Assembly (NCBI GenBank): GCA_029263415.1
Contig: JAJCXN010000015.1
Location: forward strand, 124,001 to 188,000
Reading direction: 5' to 3'
Source of the DNA: Acidobacteriota bacterium
Lineage (GTDB): Bacteria > Acidobacteriota > Thermoanaerobaculia > Multivoradales > Multivoraceae
Length of the DNA stretch: 64,000 nt
Part shown: positions 44,393-51,893 of the stretch, piece by piece
Numbering within the stretch: position 1 is the first letter of the stretch
Layout: each line of letters begins with the position of its first letter
The notes under the pieces: model-generated
What the model was told of the DNA's origin: nothing
The model's database searches: none
What the model saw: the letters and a program-made list of their open reading frames with translations, nothing else
Made by a program: the position numbers and the translations under genes

Positions 44393-45499
44393 TTACTTCA
44401 CCCGGATGATGAAGTGCATGCCGAGGTAGGGCGGTAGTTCGCGAGCGTGTGTGTGGGTCGCCCCTCGCGTTCCTGAGTCAGTGAAAGCCTGACCCAAGCC
44501 CTCCCCTACCCCACCCGGGGGATCGGGGAAATTCACGGTGACCCCAACTTGTGGGCACTGAAGCAGATCGTTGGGCTGGTAGCCCATCACATACCTCCAA
44601 GACTCACCAGCGGGTGGCGTACCACCGGCCGTTTTTTGGCATTGACCCAGCCCAACGCCGCCGATACCGCCGTACTCAAAGTGACTGTGACGTCCCCCAG
44701 ATCGCCGCACGGCCGCCATCTGAGGCTCGGTCAGCGCAGTCGCACCTACGGAGGTAGCAGAGGAGCCGCCAGTATCGCCTCCGTTTTGTGCATAGGTGCC
44801 GCCCGCTCCGATCGGAATGCGATCCGTCAGGTTCGGTTTGAGACCAACCAGCAGGGCGCCTGGTGTGGTGGGCATTGCGCCGTCACAGACTTCGAAGCCT
44901 TCAGGCACGTCATTGAGTGCACCCCACCACATCACCACGGCGCCGACTGGCACTCCAGCTCTTGGGTGGAGCTTCACGGTAGTCACCGCACCGTCAGCCA
45001 GCTGATCGGTTTGAATGCCTCCCTTCACCACTCGGTCTGCCGCGCGGGCATGGAACGTCGGCACCAGCTCGTGCCTCGGCACCATCTCCTGGTTGGTGAC
45101 CTCGCCGATCTTGATGCCGAGGTATCGGGGCCCTACGGCAGAACTACCACCACCCGCAAAACTGATGCTGTCGGCGGTATTGCCGTCGTCATTCGGGTCA
45201 TCTAGTGAGCGGATACTGCCCAGCAATACGTTGATCTGTCCGCCGATCACGCTAACGTTTTCATGACTCTCGACCCAATCGTTGAGCGCGGTCGCGCCAG
45301 TCTGGGCGTCGTAGATTGCGAAGGTCACCCGGTACACGCCGTCTGACACCGGCATACCGTCGGCCCCGGCGATCTGTCCCTGGAAAGGAATCAGCCGCTG
45401 AGCCATCAACGAAGGAGCAAGCAGGACGGCGATAGCCAAGGTGACGAACAGCAACCACCTGCGTGGCGTTCGAGCGGAACATAGGTTTTCAATAGGCAT
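44393..45499 (-). CDS. Exported protein with C-terminal phage tail-collar domain
   Basis: The last gene of the five-gene operon encodes 368 aa. A signal peptide (core LLFVTLAIAVLLAPSL, cleavage near MAQR) precedes a beta-sandwich-like part (PFQGQIAGADGMPVSDGVYR). From about residue 180 it matches the tail-collar/microcystin-dependent-protein family: PVGAVVMWWG, PEGFEVCDGA, LTDRIPIGAGGTY and the final LPPYLGMHFIIRVK. AGGAGG lies 7 bases before the ATG. The gene starts 46 bp past the preceding stop. Tail-collar domains normally trimerise on phage fibres or in secreted adhesins; an exported copy in this operon suggests a fibre or surface component. No phage genes are present. Confidence 0.83.
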   Translation of the reverse strand: MPIENLCSARTPRRWLLFVTLAIAVLLAPSLMAQRLIPFQGQIAGADGMPVSDGVYRVTFAIYDAQTGATALNDWVESHENVSVIGGQINVLLGSIRSLDDPNDDGNTADSISFAGGGSSAVGPRYLGIKIGEVTNQEMVPRHELVPTFHARAADRVVKGGIQTDQLADGAVTTVKLHPRAGVPVGAVVMWWGALNDVPEGFEVCDGAMPTTPGALLVGLKPNLTDRIPIGAGGTYAQNGGDTGGSSATSVGATALTEPQMAAVRRSGGRHSHFEYGGIGGVGLGQCQKTAGGTPPAGESWRYVMGYQPNDLLQCPQVGVTVNFPDPPGGVGEGLGQAFTDSGTRGATHTHARELPPYLGMHFIIRVK

Positions 45500-45544
45500 A
45501 GGTTTTCCTCCTCGATCAGCAGCGCAAGAAGCGCCAAGGATCCG

Positions 45545-48328
45545 TTAAGGGCAAGGCAGAATTTCGGGAAAATCGAACTCGACCGGGTGGCCGAAGGCGT
45601 AGGTGATGCGAAGCCAAATATCGTCTAGGTTTTCCAGCACCAAGTCACGGTTGACGCCGTTGTCCATCTCGAACCCCAGCGACCAGAGCGAAACTGCCGG
45701 ACTGCGTCGAGCGAGCTGAGTGTTCGGCGCAGCGGAACCAACTCCATCGATGGTCGCTTCTGCTTGTGCAAAGAACTGTGACTGCCTGAACGAGCGTGAG
45801 CCTTCCAGGTCAATTGTCAGGAAGTCGTCGTCTACGGGGTAGTTGGCGAAGAAGGTACGAACGAACGCCCGATCGTCATGGATGACGTTGACCAAGGGAG
45901 GATTGGGGGACGGCGGCACCAACACCTCGCGCCCAGGCAAGGGCCGCAGATCGACACTCATGTTCTGGATCTTGAGGTTGGGCACGGCCGGGAAGATCCG
46001 TTGGTCTAGGATCTGCAGAGGAAAGTCGAGTTGCAGGTCGTCCTTGAAGGGGTTAAACCCCGGCACACGGCGCGACGCTAAGTGACTGCGAAATGCCAAC
46101 CGATTGAAGGCCAGATCAGGAGAGTCGAAACCAAGCACGTCCCGGCGCAACTGCACCAGGCGGGTTTGACCCTCTTGACGAAGCGGGCCACGCACTTCGC
46201 GCATGGTGGAGTCCCAGGCTTGCAGTGACTGCACGTAGGTCTGCAGGCTCGGCTCTGGCAACCGCGAATTGCCCGCTGACCGCACCGCAAACGCTGACTC
46301 TGCGCTGAACACGCCGTTGAACAAAGCAACATCTCCGATCGGGCGGTCCGGACCGTTCGGGTCCACAACCGGATTGAGCAGACGCTCGGCCCACTCATAC
46401 TCGAGCGCCTTGGTCGCCTTATAAGCCGTCACCATCGCCGCTTCAAAGCTCAAATCGGCGTTCTGGATCGCCCGGTCGAGTGCCACCTGATAGGCAGGAT
46501 TGGTGAAGTAGGCGTCGGCGAAGTCGGCGCGTGACGTGGCGTAATTCCTCAGGAAGCGCTGGAGATCGCCAATCGACGCGGTGTACTCAGCCCGGGCTTC
46601 CACGACCGCGTGGGCAGCACGCCGCTTGTTGATCTCCTGGGCGACCAGTTCAAGTAGCAGGTTCTTGAGCACAGCTGCTGACTCGGTCTCCTCGAGTTCG
46701 ACCTCGGCCGCAGCCTGGGCGAGACCAATCGCAAAATCGAAGGCGCCTGCAACCGCGGAACTCGGGGACCAAGTAACCATCAGCAACGAATCGAAATCGG
46801 GTGTGTAGGCCTGGGCTATCCCCGACGCAAGTTCCAGCAGCCCGACTGCCAGACCGTTTCCTTCGATGATGCGCGTCACCTCCCCTGCGCGCTCCTCCTC
46901 GATCTGCATCTGAGAAAGGATCGCTTGCTGCGCCTGTGCCGCCGCCTCGAACTCAATGTTCGAGCCCTCCCAAATGCGGTAGTTGTTGCAAATTGTTGCA
47001 TCACAGCCCCTGAGGTAGGTGACCGACGCCGGGCCAGTCTGGTCTCGTGCTAGCGCCATGACCGCGTCACGATCGGCGGGCTTTGCTAGGTCACAATTCA
47101 GTTCCTCCGGGGGAGCACAACCCTGCCCGGTGTCAAACGGCGGCACCAAACCGAGCAGAATGTCGACTTGGTCGATGTAGGCCTCGGACTGATCCAGCAA
47201 CTCCGCACTGAGCGCAGTCAAGTCTTCGTCAAAGTTGCGTTGCAGGTCCAAGGCCACGTTCTCCGCACACACGGCGTCTTGTAGCTGCGTTTCCAGCAAG
47301 GCGAAGAGTCCGTTGGTCGACTGAGCCGGTACGAAGTCACCCAGCAAGGTCAGCGGGTTGAAGCCGGACAGGATGTCGTCGAAGTATTGCTGTGCAATCG
47401 TAATCTGGCGGTCGAGCTCGCCACCGTTGTTGTTCTGAAAGTCCGCTTCACTCTGGCCGGCGGCAAGCAAGATCGAACTCAGATAAGAGCCCTGAGCGCT
47501 GCGTTTGAACTCATCGGCAGCAAGGGCACGGCTCGCCGGATCGGCGTTACCGAAGAAGAACTGCCGTTTGGCCAAGGCGTTGTGCGCAATGCCATAACGG
47601 TTGACCAAATCGGTCAGTCGGTAATACTCCGACTCCACTAGCTCGCCAACGCCGCCTGAAGTCGTCGGCGTGTTCTCGACAAAGAACGGGAACTGAAACG
47701 ATGCCAGGCTGGCGGCCCGAAGAGCTGTCGGATTGCGCCGCGCCTCTTCGCCCGCCACCCGCAACGCAGCCAAGAAGCGGTCACGGCTTTGTTGCAGCAA
47801 CCCCAGTTGGCTCTCGTCCGCAGGATCTGCGGAGTTCTCTACTCGGTAGCGCGTACGCAACCCTTGCAACAAGCTCTCGTTGGCGAGCAGTGTCTCGCCC
47901 ACCATGAATTCACCCAGTGCCTCTTGGTAGCCCTGCTCCATCTCGCGGCGGAACGTAACGGACCCAGGCAGCGCGAGTTGCTCAGCGAACCCTGTTGTAG
48001 GCACCGCGAGTTGGCCAGTGGCCGTGCGTCCAAGGAGCCCCAGCAATCTCTCGCGTGGCGAAGAGGAAGCACCGCCGAAGGTCTCGTCTAGGTAGTTCTC
48101 ACGCATGTCGCGGAAACCGAACGCGCTCGGCATGCGCACTCGGCTAGTTTCACTAGCGTCGGTGCGCGGCTCCACAAACCCGGTACGGTAAGCACGAGCG
48201 GCATCCAGCTGAGACCACAGGTCCAGGAACGGCAAACTGCGCGGTTCCTTCTGAGCACGGCCGACACCGGCGAGCAGCAAGATGCAGCAAACAACAAACA
48301 CTGCGCTGATCCGATCGGATCTTTTCAT
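45545..48328 (-). CDS. Large exported protein of unknown function, C-terminus reminiscent of Tc-toxin A subunits
   Basis: A 927-aa protein with a signal peptide (FVVCCILLLAGVGRA). Its body is mainly alpha-helical; residues 450-630 contain long helices rich in alanine and glutamate (FEAAAQAQQAILSQMQIEEE). From about residue 760 it is beta-rich: LDFPLQILDQRIFP, LKIQNMSVDLRPLPG and the ending NLDDIWLRITYAF. This order, a helical channel-like part followed by a beta domain ending in a ..L.DI.L.I.Y pattern, recalls the C-terminal half of TcA toxin subunits (TcB-binding domain). The likeness is weak and from memory; no toxin effector or TcB/TcC gene is visible. The start overlaps the previous stop by four bases (ATGA). 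Confidence 0.55.
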   Translation of the reverse strand: MKRSDRISAVFVVCCILLLAGVGRAQKEPRSLPFLDLWSQLDAARAYRTGFVEPRTDASETSRVRMPSAFGFRDMRENYLDETFGGASSSPRERLLGLLGRTATGQLAVPTTGFAEQLALPGSVTFRREMEQGYQEALGEFMVGETLLANESLLQGLRTRYRVENSADPADESQLGLLQQSRDRFLAALRVAGEEARRNPTALRAASLASFQFPFFVENTPTTSGGVGELVESEYYRLTDLVNRYGIAHNALAKRQFFFGNADPASRALAADEFKRSAQGSYLSSILLAAGQSEADFQNNNGGELDRQITIAQQYFDDILSGFNPLTLLGDFVPAQSTNGLFALLETQLQDAVCAENVALDLQRNFDEDLTALSAELLDQSEAYIDQVDILLGLVPPFDTGQGCAPPEELNCDLAKPADRDAVMALARDQTGPASVTYLRGCDATICNNYRIWEGSNIEFEAAAQAQQAILSQMQIEEERAGEVTRIIEGNGLAVGLLELASGIAQAYTPDFDSLLMVTWSPSSAVAGAFDFAIGLAQAAAEVELEETESAAVLKNLLLELVAQEINKRRAAHAVVEARAEYTASIGDLQRFLRNYATSRADFADAYFTNPAYQVALDRAIQNADLSFEAAMVTAYKATKALEYEWAERLLNPVVDPNGPDRPIGDVALFNGVFSAESAFAVRSAGNSRLPEPSLQTYVQSLQAWDSTMREVRGPLRQEGQTRLVQLRRDVLGFDSPDLAFNRLAFRSHLASRRVPGFNPFKDDLQLDFPLQILDQRIFPAVPNLKIQNMSVDLRPLPGREVLVPPSPNPPLVNVIHDDRAFVRTFFANYPVDDDFLTIDLEGSRSFRQSQFFAQAEATIDGVGSAAPNTQLARRSPAVSLWSLGFEMDNGVNRDLVLENLDDIWLRITYAFGHPVEFDFPEILPCP

Positions 48329-50892
48329 CGCGGGTTTCCTCCGATTTTCAAAACTAGGTCGCCTTGCACACTGCGCCCGATCACCGGCATGCCAAGGGTG
48401 ACGATCACTCGAAACGAGTTCTCTCCGGCGGGTCCATCCAAGGTGCCATTTGTACCAAGCTGATTCGACTTTGTGAGCGGGTTCGGGATGTTGAGAAACC
48501 GATTGGTGTCCTCAAAACCCACACTTGCCGGATTGACCGGGGCGCGGTCGAGGTCCCAGGTCGCGGAATCGGCTCCGTACTGCTGCTCCACCGCCACGAA
48601 GGGACTCATGCGTGGAGCAATTCCCGCACCGCCGTTGGTGGTGAGTGAGGAGAACCGGCGGCCTTGGCCCTCTCCCGGCAGCACGATCGGGTCGGGTGGC
48701 GTCGTGGACGTTGTTGCCGGGCAGAACTCCGCTAGAGCCACATCAGAATCAGACAGCACAGCGTCCTCAGCAGCAACCTGAAAACCGATCTCGCTCACCT
48801 GAACCCGATAGACACACGGGATCAGGTCAACAAATCCGAAAGATCGGTCTTGACCGGCGAAGACGATCTCTGTGCGACCGCAGCCGGTGAGGAGAATCTC
48901 TGAGCCCACCGGCAGGTTGGAGCAAACGCTACCGCTGACGCCGTACACCCTGGTGCCGCGCACGTCCAACGACCAACCCAGTAGATTGCCGGACTCTCCT
49001 GCCACAACATCCTGAACGCGTAGCGTCCAGGTTCCGGCGGCACGCCTGCCGATGAAGAGATCGAGACTCTCAACTGGGGTGTGCAGCTCATCGAAAATTT
49101 GACTACCCAGGGCTGAGCCGTCGCCCGCCGCTCGCAGCAACACCTCGTTACCATCCGGCCCGCTCAAGCTGATCCGAAGATCGGACGGGCGAGGATGGGT
49201 CAGGTTGGTGGTCACGTCGACCTCATCAATCAGCAACTGGTCGGCAATCTCGATCGTCCGCGTGAGTTCGCCGACTTCGGGCAGCCCTTCGGCCATCGTG
49301 TCCACGCCACCCACTTGGTCACGCACCGAGGCGATCGTGCCCAGACGCTCGCCGGTAAAGGTGCCGATCAACTGGATTGGCTGCCCAGTGAGACTGCGCA
49401 CTGTCTCGAAGTAGTCACCTTCCAGATCCGGCGACAGGAGAGTCGGACCGCCGAGGCCTGCGCGATCACTGCGCGTGCCGCGCAGAGTAATGTCGCGACG
49501 CACGTCGACGGCGAAGGGATTGCCCGAAGTACCCTGCTGCATCACAAAGCTGCCGTTGACTTCAAAGCGAGTGGTCTCCGACTCGATAAGCCTTCCGGCC
49601 AGTCGTACTTTTTCCGAGAACAGAAGCGTTGTTTGCGGATCGATGATCGCTTTCAGTCCGTCCGCATCGTTGTACAGACTCAGAGAAATGCGCGGGTTCG
49701 CCAGATCGGCAGCCTTGCCGTCGATCGTGTCGATCGCGACGCGTAGCCGATAATCACCCTCCAGACCACCGACCGTCATGTGAGCCTGGTAAGGCCGCAC
49801 CGGCTCAACCGCCAGTCGCGACGCGGTCACCAGTCGCCCAACCGTGGGAAGCACCCCGTTCGAGGCCATCGCGAAGTCGCACGTGTACCTCCCCGGCGCT
49901 CGGTCGGCACGCAGGGCCGCCAGAGTGATGAAGCGCCTCTCGGTTGCCAGTGAGCCTGCGAGTTCGGTCACTAGCTCCGTGGACCCGTCAACGGGATTGC
50001 GCACCTGGAATCTCAACCAAGAGCATGAGTCATCGGGATCGTTGATCGTGAGTCGGTAGCGCAGTACCCCGGCACCGCCGTTGGCAACCACCAGTTGATG
50101 CTGCATCCCTCGCACTTCGAAATCAACAGCACGCTGCGTCAAGGATCGGTCATAGAAGCCGTCTTGCCCAACATCCACGTCGCCTTGGCTGATCGAAGTC
50201 CACGGTAGTTGATCATCCACCGGCGGGTTCTCATCGACGAGAGGAGGCAGGTCGACATCGCCTGGCAACGTGGTCTTGAGCACTGGCCCAATCGACGCAG
50301 CTGACAAGGAACGAACCCAGTAGCCACGCCCAGGCTCCAATACAACGAAATCTTCTCGCACCACCAGGCCGGAACTATCGATCACGATGCCTTGAAACTG
50401 CGTGCCGTCGAATGCCCAGACCTCGCGCACCGCCGAGGCCGCAAAGACACCGTCGTAGGCAGCGGGTGCGAGTAGTGGAAAGCCCACTAGATTCCAGCCC
50501 GACACCAGCTCCTCCGGCCCCCTTGGCAGAGCGCCATCGACCCCAGCGAGGTCTACATTTTGACTGGAGGCCACTTGAAGCCAATAACCGCGGCCAGGTT
50601 CGAGCGCGGTGATCGTTGGCATCCCGGCAACCGCTTGCGGAAACCTCGCCCAGCCACCAGTGTTCTCATCGTAGGCCCACAGTGCCTGAAGGTTGGCGCC
50701 CAGGGGCGCTAGAACAACCGCGGGATCTGGGTCAACCGGTTCCACCGCAAGAGAGACTAGGTTCCAGCCGGCCTCCAGCTCGAGGCGCTGGGTGTCGGCA
50801 CTGACGAGGGCCGTCGCGCCAAAAACCAAACTGATCAGAGTGCTGGCGACTCGAGCCCTAAGGTTGAGACGGCGGCAAGAAGTGGGCATCAT
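48325..50892 (-). CDS. Exported GWNLV-repeat and proprotein-convertase P-domain protein
   Basis: The 855-aa product has a signal peptide and then two tandem copies (about residues 36-108 and 124-200) of a segment that starts AGWNLVSLAVEP or SGWNLVGFPLLAP and ends LEPGRGYW. The middle is beta-rich. Residues about 560-670 form a P-domain (VDVTTNLTHPRPSDLRISLS, GTWTLRVQDVVAGESGNLLGW), usually found next to proteases and cell-surface attachment modules. A cysteine-bearing segment (SVCSNLPVGSEILLTGCG) follows. The start overlaps the upstream PpiC gene's stop by four bases (ATGA), and the next gene overlaps its end the same way. Probably an extracellular scaffold or adhesive protein; no enzyme motif seen. 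Confidence 0.65.
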   Translation of the reverse strand: MMPTSCRRLNLRARVASTLISLVFGATALVSADTQRLELEAGWNLVSLAVEPVDPDPAVVLAPLGANLQALWAYDENTGGWARFPQAVAGMPTITALEPGRGYWLQVASSQNVDLAGVDGALPRGPEELVSGWNLVGFPLLAPAAYDGVFAASAVREVWAFDGTQFQGIVIDSSGLVVREDFVVLEPGRGYWVRSLSAASIGPVLKTTLPGDVDLPPLVDENPPVDDQLPWTSISQGDVDVGQDGFYDRSLTQRAVDFEVRGMQHQLVVANGGAGVLRYRLTINDPDDSCSWLRFQVRNPVDGSTELVTELAGSLATERRFITLAALRADRAPGRYTCDFAMASNGVLPTVGRLVTASRLAVEPVRPYQAHMTVGGLEGDYRLRVAIDTIDGKAADLANPRISLSLYNDADGLKAIIDPQTTLLFSEKVRLAGRLIESETTRFEVNGSFVMQQGTSGNPFAVDVRRDITLRGTRSDRAGLGGPTLLSPDLEGDYFETVRSLTGQPIQLIGTFTGERLGTIASVRDQVGGVDTMAEGLPEVGELTRTIEIADQLLIDEVDVTTNLTHPRPSDLRISLSGPDGNEVLLRAAGDGSALGSQIFDELHTPVESLDLFIGRRAAGTWTLRVQDVVAGESGNLLGWSLDVRGTRVYGVSGSVCSNLPVGSEILLTGCGRTEIVFAGQDRSFGFVDLIPCVYRVQVSEIGFQVAAEDAVLSDSDVALAEFCPATTSTTPPDPIVLPGEGQGRRFSSLTTNGGAGIAPRMSPFVAVEQQYGADSATWDLDRAPVNPASVGFEDTNRFLNIPNPLTKSNQLGTNGTLDGPAGENSFRVIVTLGMPVIGRSVQGDLVLKIGGNPR

Positions 50893-51893
50893 GGTTTCGG
50901 ATCTCCTACCGGAAAAGAAGGTGGTCGCACGGCGTCCGACAGATCGCGCGGACCGATTTGCTTGAGCAACCCGTGATCGATTTCCACTTGAAAGCGGCTC
51001 CTGATCGCTGCGTATTCGCGATCCAGCAGCTCTGTTCGGCGCTCCCGCTCGAGTTGGCGGCGAATGTCGCCAGCCGCCACGCTCAACGGCAGTGAAGTCC
51101 CACCTTGCTGCTGCGCTAAGCGCACCAGATGGACGCCGCGCTCTGAGGTCACCACCTCTGAGAGATCTCCAGGCGCTTGAAGCGCGAACAATGCGTCGAT
51201 CACCTCTGGCGGGTAACGGAACACACTGGATCCTTCGAGCACCCAGCCGAGATCGCCGCCTCGACGGCGGGTGTTGGGGTCTTCGGAGTGTTTCCGGACC
51301 AACTTCTCGAAGGTCTGCTCGTCGCCCGCGAGGGCCGAGGTTCGTAGTGCCGCCGCTCGCTCCGCAGCGTCAGCTGAGTCAGCTGGATCAGCAGCGTTGG
51401 GGACTCGCCGCAATGTCAGTACACTGCCGCGGACGCGCAGAGGCTCCTTGAAGGTCTCTGCGTGCTGCAGATAGAAGGCCTCCACCTCTTCGTCGGTAAC
51501 CCGCTCGAACTGGACCCGGCCTTCAACTTGACGCCAGTAACGCGCGGCTAGCATCTGGTCGATCGCATCGCGGACTTCAGGCTGGTCTTGCAGGTTCTCC
51601 TGTTGCGCAGCCAGAGCGAGCACTTGGACGCGCACCAGTTCTTCGACTGCCGCCTCCTTGGCGGACTGCGAGCGATTGGGCGCAAACATTTCAGCTCCGC
51701 GTCGCGCCAAAGCCCGACGCACAGCGTCGGCATCGATCGTTTGACCGTTGACCGTTACCACCGTCGACCCTGCGGGTACGGGGGGCTCGGACTGAGCGCT
51801 AGCCGTCCAGGCCGAGGCGATCATGGTGGCGACGCAGACCAGCGCCTTGAGACCACCGAGTCGGGCTAGAGAGTTCTTGTCGAGTGAGGGCAT
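50889..51893 (-). CDS. Periplasmic PpiC/SurA-type peptidyl-prolyl isomerase
   Basis: A 334-aa chaperone-like protein. ATG 51893 shares its A with the preceding stop (TGATG), opening a signal peptide (LVCVATMIASAWTASAQ). The N-terminal helical chaperone part (about residues 40-145) resembles SurA/PrsA (VRRALARRGAEMFAPNRSQS). A parvulin-type rotamase domain follows (about 148-262), including LVRKHSEDPNTRRRGGDLGW and the late FALQAPGDLSEVVTSERGVH. Both ends of the gene overlap its neighbours, which strongly suggests it folds the operon's exported products, for example the 855- and 927-residue proteins. Confidence 0.9.
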   Translation of the reverse strand: MPSLDKNSLARLGGLKALVCVATMIASAWTASAQSEPPVPAGSTVVTVNGQTIDADAVRRALARRGAEMFAPNRSQSAKEAAVEELVRVQVLALAAQQENLQDQPEVRDAIDQMLAARYWRQVEGRVQFERVTDEEVEAFYLQHAETFKEPLRVRGSVLTLRRVPNAADPADSADAAERAAALRTSALAGDEQTFEKLVRKHSEDPNTRRRGGDLGWVLEGSSVFRYPPEVIDALFALQAPGDLSEVVTSERGVHLVRLAQQQGGTSLPLSVAAGDIRRQLERERRTELLDREYAAIRSRFQVEIDHGLLKQIGPRDLSDAVRPPSFPVGDPKP

